A stretch of 64,000 bases of DNA, from positions 2,170,001 to 2,234,000 of the forward strand of contig NW_025408677.1 in NCBI RefSeq assembly GCF_020360975.1. Direction: 5' to 3'. A model generated the notes under the pieces. The model was not told the DNA's origin, ran no database searches, and worked only from the letters and a program-made list of their open reading frames with translations. The stretch comes from Hirsutella rhossiliensis. Taxonomy: Eukaryota; Ascomycota; Sordariomycetes; Hypocreales; Ophiocordycipitaceae. Below are positions 11,955 through 22,181 of this stretch, one piece after another. Every line of letters begins with the position of its first letter. Within the stretch, counting starts at the first letter, position 1. The position numbers were made by a program, and so were the translations under genes.

Positions 11955-12004
11955 GCTTTTGCTTTGCTTTGCTTTGCTTTGCTTTGCTTTGCTTTGCTTT
12001 GCTT
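11955..12004. repeat. Pentanucleotide microsatellite (GCTTT)n
   Basis: Eight perfect GCTTT units at 11961-12000, with a flanking imperfect unit on the left and a partial one on the right. Confidence 0.95.
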
Positions 12005-12151
12005 GTTGGTGCTGGCGCTTTCGGTAGTTGCGGTCTGCTAGCCTTCTTTCCTAACAGCCTATCGCAGGGTACCTGCTTGCCTTTGCCGACCTACAGAGGC
12101 ACTAGTGGAAGGCGCACTTGCCAACAACACACCATCCCGACCGAACGCAGT

Positions 12152-12203
12152 ACCTACTGTACCCTACTGTACCCTACTGTACCCTACTGTACCCTACTGT
12201 ACT
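12152..12203. repeat. Ten-base minisatellite, unit ACCCTACTGT
   Basis: Four perfect units at 12161-12200, with a truncated unit on the left. Each junction makes TACTGTACC, the same word that is dispersed singly through the other spacers of this window. Confidence 0.95.
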
Positions 12204-13364
12204 TGCTTCCTGCTATCCATCAGCCGAGTCTCTGGGCAACCGCACCATCGTACCCCCTGTACTGGCCCCTCCCAGCACCATGGAGGGGCGAAACACCATC
12301 CCACATTCATCCATCCACCCGCCCATCCAACATCGTCAACCACAGGCCAATCCCGGGCCCATGTCACGTCCCTTTCCATCATTTCCGTCAGCAGCAGCAC
12401 AAGCATGCCCATTTAATAAGCTCGCCGCGCTACGGCAGCGCTCCAACCGTACAGGCGCGGAGCCTTCGGTCCACGGAGAAGAGCTGACGAGACAGCCAAT
12501 CTGCGACGCCTCTTCAGCTTCCAGGGATGAATCAAAATCCCCATCCGTCACATCACGTCACATCCATGGCATGGCTGACTCGTTTTCTCAACGCAGACGC
12601 TGCCAACTTCAGCCGGCCACCACACGTACCACCATTCGCCCGCAAGTGGCAAGCACGGATACTCGTCTGGCCAAATATTAAGAAACATCATCGCCCGTCT
12701 CATTACTCACCACCGCCACCTCTCCCTACATCCTCACCACCAACACGGCTGTCAGACGGAACGCTTGCCGCCGCGCTTCCGTAGCCCGCTATCGACACTC
12801 TGCAGCGGGAACAGACATCCCCTTATTATACCTACCACAGGGAGGGGCGCCAAAGTTCACCGTTGCCTCGTCGCCTCACTCACTTCAGCTCACACTCATC
12901 CGCCTCCACTTCGGCGAGGGAGGACGAGGACGTGGCACGCACTCTGCGACAAACGGCTCCCCCGGACTCTCCACCGCCGAACCCAAACGCTCTCGCCTTC
13001 CCGTCTTATCGACCATCTCTTTGCTTTATTTTAGGCGACGCCATCCCCCTTTCCCCCCTCCCTCTCGACTCGACTGTTAGCTTCCCTCGCCTATTGCGGC
13101 GCTTGTTCAGGTCATCATCGCTCTGTTCCAGCCGTCATTGATTGGTCAATTCCGGTTACCCGCCGTCTCGACTCTTCAGCCATGCCACCGTCATTCCGCG
13201 CCCCGACCCTTCGCTGATTGAAACCGTCTTGCGGCCACCGACTGTTCATTCCGACCGAACCCTTGATCTTGGCCTTGAGCAAGGGAACAGCAGCCTGGCG
13301 CTGGGCGTGAGGCAGATCCGAGGCAGGCACATGCATACATACATGCAATTACACGCCGAACAGG

Positions 13365-15463
13365 ATGGACCCTACAACGACTCTCATTACTTTTCTCCTG
13401 TGAGTTTGACCTGTCTTCGGTCCTCGTTCTTTTCTTCTCCCCTTCCACGTCTTTTTATAGCGTTGCCCGCCTTTCTGCCTCTTCATGCCCAAAGAAGAAA
13501 GGGGTGTCGCCGTCCTCCTTGCTTCATTGGCTCTCAATATCCGTCTCGTCGTTTCATTTCCTGCCATTCCTCTTACCAACCGGCTCCTTCTTCCCTGCAA
13601 GCTTATGCACTGCCACGCGAGACCCAAAATTCCGCCTGTATCATGAAACGTTATTCCATTTTGTCTATTCTTGTTCTTTGTCGGCCATGACCCCTTGCGT
13701 CGCTCACAACCCCGAGGCACGCGGGTCGACCCCCTCGACCAGCGTTTCGTCGGTATGCCACACTCTATCCCAACAGATCCCGCGGAGATCCAATCTCCTG
13801 GCCATTCTCGTCTTGTCTCGCTGGGCCCGCCTCGAGGCTGGCGGCGCGCCAATCGGCCGCCAATCGTCGAGTCCATGGCGGAGTGGCCGTCTCCGCTTAC
13901 TGCCTTCTCACGCGTGCAGAAGCGCATAGGTCTCTGTCTGACACAAAGCTGACACCGTACTTCCAGCCAGACGGACCCCTCGGTCCAATGCGTCCAGCTC
14001 ATTGGCTCCTGGGACAACTTTTCCGCGTGCTACGCCATGAATCGCGATGTCCGCCGCGGTCGCGACCAGTGGAGGGGATGCTATTCCTTCAAGGACATTG
14101 TTTGCGACAACGAGGCCAGCATAAACGGCTTACGCAGGAATGGGGGCCTCAAAATGGGCGCCACCTACTACTACTATGTAAGGACCCGTCGCCCCCGGAC
14201 ATTGCCCTTTCTTGGCTGACAACCTCCTCTGCCCTTCTGCAGTACGAGGTCAACGGCTCCACCGAGACGTACGATCCCGCGGAGCCTTGGACGACGGCCT
14301 GCCCCTTTCTCCCCGGCCAGACTGTCAACACCCTGACTGTTCCAATTGAACGTTGTTTGCGCCAGCGCAGCGCCTCCCTCAACTCCTTGCACGAGGAGAG
14401 CTTCAAGACAATGGACCCAGAAGCCAAGTTTTCGACGCCGCGACCGCCTCACGACTCGACGTCGGGCATGACGGCTCGTCGTCTTGCTTCGGCCCCAGCG
14501 CTCCTCCCTCACCGCTTGCCCCTCCGTTCGCCCCCATCGACTCCCTCGTGGAAGCGTCTATTCACCCGGAGGCTGCCTGTCCGCGATCCAACCCAGTCCT
14601 CAGCATGCGGCCAAGCCGCCGAACACTCGGTCCAGTTTTTGCCCACTGCGGATCAGACTCGCTACTTCACTCCCCATGAGAGTTGTGGTCGGATGAGGGA
14701 CATATCCCCCGAGTCTTTGCGCCAGTTCTTATCTGAGGATTTGTCGGCGCAACCCCCCTCAGTCGCCAGTCAGTTGTCGCCGGACTTGAGCATACCCGAC
14801 GACGTGGCCGAGGAGGTGGACGACGACAACTTTGCGACTTCGGCTGCCTCCGAGAACCAGCTGTATGCCACATCTCTATCGCCGCCCCCCTTTCAACGCT
14901 CTACATCCTCGGACACAATGGCCCAGACCGTTACGAACTCGAGCTCCCTCACCCTCATCGCGCCGCGCCCTTCGACCAAGCAGCAGGAGACGGAGAAGAG
15001 GCAAAATTCAGACTCTTCGCACGGTCCCCCCTTGCCCAAGCTTGAGACCAATCGGCAGATTCGCTGGTCCATCTCGGCCACTTCGAGCATGGTCACCTCT
15101 CCCGTCTCCCCCCAGCTAGTCGAGGACGAACTGCCGTCTTTTTATGACTCCAACGATGAAGATGAGGTTTTGTCGTGCAACGATGGGGACCATTTCTTTC
15201 ACATGCCGTCTCTGAGTCTGTCTTCCACGGAACAGTCATTCAAGGGCTACAGTCTACCCCAACATCACGACGGGGTGAAGACGGTGGCCGAGTCGAGCGC
15301 GGCCACGGGCGGCCTTCATTCTCCACGCCTCTTGGCCCGAACCGACTCTGCCGAGCGTATCAACGGAGCCAATCTGTTGGGCACGACCATTGACACCGGA
15401 CTGGACGATTTTGTCAGCGAACTGGGCTGGATTGTCGACGTCATCGGCACCAGGCAATCTTAA
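13365..15463 (+). CDS. AMPK1-type glycogen-binding (CBM48) domain protein
   Basis: Exons 13365-13399, 13967-14177 and 14243-15463 give 488 residues. Joined, the head reads MDPTTTLITFLLQTDPSVQC then VQLIGSWDNFSACYAMNRD, the beta-sandwich start of the AMPK-beta/CBM48 glycogen-binding module; RGRDQWRGCYSFKDI, GGLKMGATYYYYYEVNGS and CPFLPGQTVNTLTVP complete it (about residues 1-120). The remaining 370 residues are Ser/Pro/Thr-rich and acidic with no catalytic domain, ending in FVSELGWIVDVIGTRQS. It resembles a fungal family of carbohydrate-binding regulators or scaffolds; exact role is unknown. The first intron is 567 bases, far longer than others in the window, and its branch site GCTGAC sits just before the acceptor. 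The tiny first exon is inferred from the domain, so it is the least certain part. Confidence 0.82.
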
Positions 15464-16428
15464 CCTCAACCAAATGCCTCTCAGACGACTCCCTTTTCTG
15501 TTCGGCCTCTCCGATGAGAATGCATGATCTCGAAGGACCGACAATGTCCCCCACATAAATTCGTCGTGTTACGCGAAGGATAAATGTCAGTTTGCAGTAG
15601 ATTCTGCACTCGTCCAGACGACACGCACTCATATTTTGTTCTTGCCATTCCTTTTTTTATACCCCTTTATCTTTTACTTGTCACTGTCAGTTTCTGATTA
15701 GCGTGAAGGCGCCATGGCCGGACATGAAATCGGAAGAAGTTGCATTTGAAGTTTGATACCCCCCCCTTCGCCCGTTTTCGGCGCAGGCTCGGCTCCGGGA
15801 CGTGATAGATTGGAGGACTTAAAGGAGCATGCGGTCCGTGAGTTTCCTCTGGAAGCCAGGCACGAGAAGAGTAAGGGGTAATAATGGCGATATGGAGACG
15901 CTCCTGGTGAGGTGCATGGGAGATGGGACGAAAGTTGTGCTGTGCCTGGGGCATGGATCTTTGTCATCTTCGATTGCATCAAATGATGAATTTTGTGACG
16001 AAATTCCAAGACATGTCAATGCATGATGCGAGGGATATTATGCGACTCTGGCATGCTCAGTTTGACCTGTTGAGTGATGTGGTGTGTGAGCGAGCGACCG
16101 TTTTCGTGATCTTGCGCGTTCTCATTAAGACGGAAGCATCACGGAAAGCGGGCGAAGGACTCTTTCTGCTTTTCGTTTCGCTTTGACAAGGTGGAAGAGT
16201 CGAGATATTATCAGGGGGTAGGACAGCCCAAGTCCCAGGCCAGCAACCCTATCATCTCATCTTTAGTCCCAGTCCTACTCGTACATGTTGCACTGTCTAT
16301 ATGGGTATGTATGTATATACTCGCGGCAATCGGCGACGTCTGCCGCAAGGGGGAAGTCGGGACGATGGCTCGCGCTTCTCCGCCGACGTCGTGGACAAGA
16401 AAGAACCCCCCAATCACTGCGTCGCCTG
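15464..16428. other. Convergent intergenic region CBM48 / SWC2
   Basis: 3' flanks of two convergent genes. No coding or RNA feature is supported. Confidence 0.55.
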
Positions 16429-18843
16429 CTACCCGGGCTGCTGCGCGGTCCCCGTGGCGCCCTTTGAATCGCCGGTTGGCGAAGGCGCCGCGGCTGCCGT
16501 CATTGCCGCCGATTTGGCCGCGGGGTCCGTCCCGGCCGCGGCTGCCGGGGCATTGGCCTCTTCTGCGGCCGGACTGGGCTGCTCCGGCTTGGTCTCCTGC
16601 CGCTGCACCTTGCTCAGAATTTCCTCCTCCTTTGCCTTTGCCTTCTCCTCCATCCTCCTCCTCCGCGCCTCCTCGGGCTCCGGGCAGAGGAAGCGGTCAG
16701 GCACGCCGCGGGCGGCGAGGGTGCCGCTGCCGACCCACGCGCCGAGGAGGCGGCTCCAGCGGTAGTCGCCTCTGTGCAGGCGCTGGATCTCGCGGTAGGC
16801 AAAGGCGTTGTAGTAGGGGAGGCCCGTCTTGGGGTCGCGGTAGCGGGCCGGGTGGTCGGTGATGACGCAGTGGGCGGCGGGGGTTGGCTCTATAGGGGGT
16901 AGATCAGATGTTAGCTACTGAGCTCGCGCATAGGACGAGGGCCAAATCAAAAGGGGACCGGGGGCGGGGAAGGGGGGCAAGTTGCTTGGCTAGATCGTAC
17001 TGGAGAGCCTGGTCATCTTGCGACCAAAGAGAATCTGCGTCTGCACAGTCTTGTCGCGAATGGCGTTCTGGTCAAAGCTCCGGAAGATGATGGCGTTGCG
17101 CGCCGTCGTCGTCGAGCCGCGCGCGGACTCGGGGGGCTGAGGCGCGGCGCCCAGGGCACCACCACCACTGGGGCTTGCCGACTTGCACGCCGGCGTCGCC
17201 TCGCCCGGCGCCGCCCGCGGCTGTGGCTGCGTTTCGCAGGACGCATGGCTAGGCTTGAACTCGGTGCTCGGACTCGCCGCTACGGCGACAGGCCGCTCCG
17301 ACGGGCGGCCCTGCACAGGCGGCGGCGGCGGCGGATGATGCTGCGACGTGTCTGGCGGTGCGAGAACACCAGACTTGGGCACGTTGGTCGGCCGCGCGCG
17401 GTCCATGGTCATGTCCATGCCGGGGGGCGGCGCGAGCACCGGGGCGGCGAGCACGCTCGACGGCCGCGCGTCTGGAGGCCGAGACACCGCACCTGACGGC
17501 GTCGCCAACCCGCCCAGACTCGACGATAACGGAGCCGGTGCCGCCAGCCCGCCGGAGGGCGCTGGCAGGGGGGGCGGAGGCGGAGGCGGGGCGGGCATCG
17601 CCATCAGGCGTCCGGTCTCTTCCTGCTCAAGGACACTAGGCGGTAGTTGTGAGGCTGAGCCGTGCGTTTCCGTATCCATTGGCCGCCCTTGCGTCGGGCC
17701 TTGCTGGCCTTGTTTGCCTTGCTGGTTTGACGCGGGCGTCGTCGACGTCTTGGTGACCGGGGCTTTCTCTGGCCGATCGGCCCCGCCAGCCTCAGACCTT
17801 GGAGGAGGCGCAGCGTCTTTCGCGGATATCGCGTTATCGTCACCCTTGGGCGTTTGTCCCTCAGGCGCAATCGCATTCTTGTCACCGCCGCCGCCGTGCC
17901 CCATGCCCTTGTCCTCGGTCTTGGACCCCTTATCGACCCTTTCCCTCTTCCTCTTAGGCTTAGCCTCGACCAGTGTCACGTGCTGGCCCAGGGCGTCCTT
18001 CCATTCCCTGACGCCGCTCCAAAAGGTGATGACGGGGCCGTTGAGGGTCCTGTTGTTGAGCGCCGCGAGCCTGGCCCTCCTGTCCTCCTCCCTCTGCTTC
18101 TCCGCCTCCTCCCAGCGGTTGAGGCTCTTGCTGTTGCGCTTCTCGACGAGGGCGGCCTCGGCCAGGCGCTCGGCCTGCGACATGGGCGGTTTCTTGAGGG
18201 CCTCGAGCCTGGCCGCCTTTTTCTGCATAAGCGCCAGCTGCTTGAGCCTGCGGGCCTCGCGCTCCACCATCTGCCGATGCAGGTGCTCCTTGGAGATGCG
18301 CGTTGTCTTGCGGGACGAGGAGCGCGTGGGCAGGTCGGCGGGCGAGGGCAGCCATGAGGTGCGCTCCGATTTCTTCTTGGGTCGGGGCGGAGGCGCGGCC
18401 GGCGTGGTCGGGTCGATGCGGACCTTTTTCCTGAACTTGGGGGGGATGGCGTCGCGGGCTTTGCGCTTGCGGTTGGCGAGGCGCTGCTCTTTGGCGCGGC
18501 GCTCGAGCTCCTTTTCGCCCTCGAGATCGTCTGGGTTGGCGTTGTTGTCGTCGTCGTCGTCGTCGTCGTCGGACGAGTCCATCTGGACATCGGACGCATC
18601 CTCGTCGGCATCCTCGAAGCCCTGGTCGTTTTCATCCTCGGCAAAGAGGAGCTCGAGGTCCGAGTCGGGCTCTTCGTTGGCCAGCATCGACTTCATGCGG
18701 TTCCCGGCCGTGGAGCGCCGCTGCCGCGCCGTGGCCAGCCATTGCGTGGGCTGCTCGTCGTCGGCGCCGCTGTCCGAGGAGCTGTCGCTGTCGGACGGAT
18801 GCGACGCAACCGCGCCGGGTATTTTTGGTTCGGGGGAGTCCAT
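16429..18843 (-). CDS. SWC2: SWR1-complex subunit Swc2 (YL1/Vps72 family)
   Basis: Histone H2A.Z-binding subunit of the SWR1 remodelling complex, nuclear. Exons 18843-17001 and 16889-16429 give 767 residues. The N-terminal YL1 region has WLATARQRRSTAGNRMKSML, an acidic stretch ending in eight aspartates, then basic KFRKKVRIDP, with a long KE/R-rich helix (about 180-260). After a proline-rich linker the YL1_C domain spans the splice join (about 590-690): IIFRSFDQNAIRDKTVQTQI, then LSKPTPAAHCVITDHPARYR and YYNAFAYREIQRLHRGDYRW. The join converts AG into the lysine of LSKPTP. The linker of about 300 residues between the two conserved parts is long for the family. The first ATG of the conserved head (MDSPEP) is used. 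Confidence 0.93.
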
Positions 18844-19513
18844 CGTCAAGGGACTCGATGGAGCAGAGCATAGGCGCGGCGCATGCCTGTTGTGGCGGAT
18901 GACGGGGCAATGAATTTTGGTCGCTGGCCTGATGCGGCTGCCAAATTCGGCCGCCCAGGTGACGTGACGGCGGCACCTCGCGTCTGCAGATTGTACAAAC
19001 CCGGCTCCGTAATCAGTGTTACGTCATCCATCAGCCACGGCCTCTGCTCGTCCTGGTAGACAAGCTTCCTGCAAATACGAATACATCAATCATGAGTTAT
19101 GATGATGAAATTTATATATATATATATGTATCGAGACTGTTTGTTGCATCTACAGCTTCACGAAAAATCACAATTCAACGATTGGAGCCGGTCTGTCTCC
19201 TGCCTGCCGTCTTTCAATAGCAGGAGCCCTCTAAATGCAGCCAGGCTGCCCATGTTTCTCTCTTATCCAACGCCTCGCACGGCATACCAAGTCAGATTCT
19301 GTCCGTCCAACGCCAATCCCGAAAGAGGGAAACACGGCCATAAGCTGATGCTCCTGCCGTCCAAAAAGAGACCGACCCATTCTCCCAAAAACAAACGACG
19401 CCTTGAGGCCCGTAGCGCAGCCATCGACCAATCACCAAGACGGCGGCCTCTTGCACGTCCAACCCATGTCCCAAGAGTTGCAAAGCAACGTGCCGAGTGA
19501 CCGTTGGGATATT
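18844..19513. other. Intergenic region upstream of SWC2 / downstream of ATG15
   Basis: SWC2 promoter and ATG15 3' flank. It includes an AT dinucleotide tract at 19113-19127. No gene is seen. Confidence 0.55.
19113..19127. repeat. (TA)n microsatellite
   Basis: A 15-base run of alternating T and A in the ATG15-SWC2 spacer. Confidence 0.85.
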
Positions 19514-21511
19514 CTATATCTCGTCTGGAGAGAACCCCGCGTCCTCACCCTCCCATTCTCTGCAGAGGCCCACCCAGTTGTGGTGGCGGCATTTGCGTGC
19601 TTCTTGCGGGGCGGCGTCTCCCGGTGCTGTTGCCGTCGCTGTCGCCGGTGCCGTCATGGGTGGCGGGGCGAGACTGGCCAGGGTGCCCGGCATTGCGCGC
19701 GTTGCCGTCGTAGGAGCGTCATCCCAGCAGCCCCAATACTTGCCGGGGGTCTTGCAAGTCGTCGACGACAATGTCGTCGTTTCCGTTGCCGAAGTTGTGC
19801 GGTCCTTACACCCGAACCAACCTGGAGTCTTGCAAGTCGTGGTCGAGGAAGACGTCGTGGTTGTCGTTGTTGTTGTTGCTGTGGTGGTGGTAGTGGTAGT
19901 AGTTGACGTCTTGTCCTTGCACCAAAACCATCCAGGGGTCTTGCAAGTGGACGTTGAGGACGAGGTGGACGTTGTTGGCGTCGCCGTCGGCGTGTCTGTC
20001 GTCTTATCCAGACATCCCCACCAGCCAGGCGTCCGGCACGTCGACGTCCGAGTTCGCGTCCTCGTCGATGTAGGAGAGGTGCTGCTCGTCGATGTTCGTG
20101 TCCCGTTGCTCTCATACATCTTCCACTGGGCACAGTCCCGGCATTCCGGGACGAATTTGCAGGGCGGCACTTCGTCATACGCGAGAATCACGTCTTGAAT
20201 CACGGCTCTGATCTTGTGAGTGCCGATGCCTACCCGCCAGCCCTTGTCCGCGACAACGTCCCACACGCACTCCTGCCCGGTGTGGCAGGCCGTCTCCATG
20301 GCATATCCGCCAAAGGAGCACGAGGCTGTCGCACCGTTGCAGGTTCCGGTGTACACGGGATCAGCCGTGTGGCCAAAGTGAAATGCGCCCGTGTGCTCTC
20401 GGGTCTGAGGAGAGCCGGGCTCTGCACCGGGAGGTACGGGCAAGCCGAGGCGAGAGGCAGCGAGCGCTTCTGGCACGGCCTCAAAGGTGACCACGGGCAA
20501 GCCGTAGGTCAGGCCAAGGAAGGAGGTGACTGCGCCGCCGAGCGAATGACCAGTCAACCAGATGGTGGCGTCGGGATAGAGCTCCGTTACGTTGGAGTAG
20601 AGCTCGCGAGCAGCAGCGTAATAGCGATCCTCCTGACGCAGCGCCTCGACGACGCAAGTGTTGTTGCACGAGTAGGTCCCCGTGGCGCAGTCACACACCT
20701 GGTGCCAGGTCCATTGCCCCTGCTGCCCGCAGCAGCAACTGAAGAACAAGTTGTCGTTGATCTTGTCCTTTGTTGTCGTGCCGTCTCCATCAAATACGGC
20801 GGGGGTGGTGCCCTTGAGGCCGATGACAATGGTTGAGTTTGTCTCGTCAGCAAAGATGTGGCCGCGAAGACCGTCGCTGTGCCAGCCGAAATCGGCACTT
20901 CGGTTGAACGGTTCGCCCACATCGTCCCATTTAGGTTGCCCGTCGTCTTCCACATACGCGTCTGCGGCCATGTAGGCCAAACTCAAGACCGTATCCTTAT
21001 CAGTAACGTCTGGAGACGAGACGTCGTCCATAACCCAGGCTGAGGCATCCAGAACGGCGGCGAAACCGTTCCGTCTCGACTGAGCGACCAGGGGGTCGAC
21101 AACGGACGGGCGTCGGTCTGCCATGCGCTCGATGGTGCGAGCCTGACTCTTTGCCTTTAGGTGTGGGATATCGTGTTCCGGGAGCCCGTCGTCGGAAGCA
21201 AGGAAGATGCGGGGCGATTCGTCTGGCACCACGTCGCGCTTCCGGTGAAGCTCGGGATACCGATGGGTGCCATGGTGATAAATGTGCCGCAGGGTGAATG
21301 TGTGCTCTGCGGGAGCCGGGGGCTCCGGGCGTGGAGAGAGGCCGGGAACGGTGGGCAAAAACCCGAGGCCGTCAACGACGTTGTGATGAGTGGCGTCAGC
21401 GAGTGCGAGACGGCCGGCGAGCAAGGGCAAGAGTGCCGCGGCGACTCTGCAAGCAGAGGTGCATCCAGATTTCATGGCGCGATGGCTTGACGAGATACGG
21501 AACAGCAGCAT
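19514..21511 (-). CDS. ATG15: Autophagic phospholipase Atg15 with four C-terminal Cys modules
   Basis: Vacuolar lipase that breaks down autophagic-body and MVB membranes. It is a single exon of 665 residues. A hydrophobic N-terminal anchor ([17 protein letters not shown], about 22-38) fits delivery through the ER and MVB pathway. The class 3 lipase core has GHSLGG (S323 nucleophile), with D384 in HTADP and H432 in THK as likely triad partners; the family's paired Cys motifs ([20 protein letters not shown]) are present. The tail after about residue 475 is Thr/Ser-rich and carries four modules of the form C-x-TPG-x(3-4)-C starting at C492, C523, C560 and C586. The start at 21511 is used; an ATG at 21475 (MKSGC) would also retain the anchor. 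Confidence 0.92.
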   Translation of the reverse strand: MLLFRISSSHRAMKSGCTSACRVAAALLPLLAGRLALADATHHNVVDGLGFLPTVPGLSPRPEPPAPAEHTFTLRHIYHHGTHRYPELHRKRDVVPDESPRIFLASDDGLPEHDIPHLKAKSQARTIERMADRRPSVVDPLVAQSRRNGFAAVLDASAWVMDDVSSPDVTDKDTVLSLAYMAADAYVEDDGQPKWDDVGEPFNRSADFGWHSDGLRGHIFADETNSTIVIGLKGTTPAVFDGDGTTTKDKINDNLFFSCCCGQQGQWTWHQVCDCATGTYSCNNTCVVEALRQEDRYYAAARELYSNVTELYPDATIWLTGHSLGGAVTSFLGLTYGLPVVTFEAVPEALAASRLGLPVPPGAEPGSPQTREHTGAFHFGHTADPVYTGTCNGATASCSFGGYAMETACHTGQECVWDVVADKGWRVGIGTHKIRAVIQDVILAYDEVPPCKFVPECRDCAQWKMYESNGTRTSTSSTSPTSTRTRTRTSTCRTPGWWGCLDKTTDTPTATPTTSTSSSTSTCKTPGWFWCKDKTSTTTTTTTTATTTTTTTTSSSTTTCKTPGWFGCKDRTTSATETTTLSSTTCKTPGKYWGCWDDAPTTATRAMPGTLASLAPPPMTAPATATATAPGDAAPQEARKCRHHNWVGLCREWEGEDAGFSPDEI

Positions 21512-22181
21512 CTAGCCGCAGATGAGAACAAGACGCATGAGAGGTGGAAGCAGGAAGTGGAAAAGAAAGGGGGAAGTGAGGATGGAGGGTGATGATGTTG
21601 TCATAGGATCGGACCTCGGGCGGAGATCTGGTGCTGCGTCGTGCCACTTCACCTCCCCCAGACGGGGAAAGGGAAGCCTAGCAGATCAGATGACTCAATA
21701 GTGACAGAAGGGTAGACGACTGGGCAATTTCGGTGGAGAGATACTCTGAAAGCTGATGGGACCTAGCAGATTCAGCTAGGTCAGCGGAGGAATCTGGGAG
21801 TGGGGCCGCTCGCGTCTGCTTGCGTACTGTACATAACTTAATTACTGTACCTTGAGCGTTGCAATTCACTTCAATGCATGTGACCCCAACTGCTTAGTGC
21901 GCCCTGTTGCTTACGCACCGCACTGCCAAAGCTCTCTCTCCGTGCGAGCTTACGTAACAACCCGTATCTCCAAGCGCTGGCAAAGCGCTGGCGCGTCAGA
22001 CAAGCGCGCGAAGGGGTCGTGAAATTTCCCTATCTAGTATCGGCGCCGATTTACAAGTTAACAGCCCCCTCGTTGCCAACCAGCAAAGCTCGCATAGACA
22101 GCCTCGTCAGGGCCGCCAGGAGCGAGGGGAGAGCGCGACGTCCTTGCACCATCGACGCTCACCTCTTCGCGCACCGCCACC
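21512..22181. other. Divergent promoter region ATG15 / POB3
   Basis: Shared upstream region of two divergent genes. Words TACTGTAC and TAATTACTGTACC occur near 21828-21851. No gene is visible. Confidence 0.5.

Larger units (their letters stand above)
9124..13364. other. 4.2-kb gene-poor spacer with tandem repeats
   Basis: No convincing gene. Open frames here are short, rich in C, H, R and T, and lack recognisable domains. The spacer contains a GGGATACGGGGTAC repeat, a GCTTT satellite and an ACCCTACTGT minisatellite, plus scattered GTACGGATAC and TACTGTAC words. The last 500 bases (from about 12880) are CT-rich and probably form the 5' leader of the CBM48 gene. Confidence 0.6.

Noticed and set aside
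9124..13364. Transfer RNA or 5S rRNA genes in the spacers
   Set aside because: No paired A-box/B-box arrangement or clover-leaf arms found by eye; a covariance-model scan would be decisive.
13883..14242. Upstream part of the CBM48 frame read without splicing
   Set aside because: Gives Arg/Leu/His-rich text with no domain; the spliced model restores the CBM48 head in another frame.
17348..18913. A 521-codon open frame on the plus strand antisense to SWC2
   Set aside because: Serine-, alanine- and arginine-rich product without domain; it mirrors codon bias of the real gene on the opposite strand.
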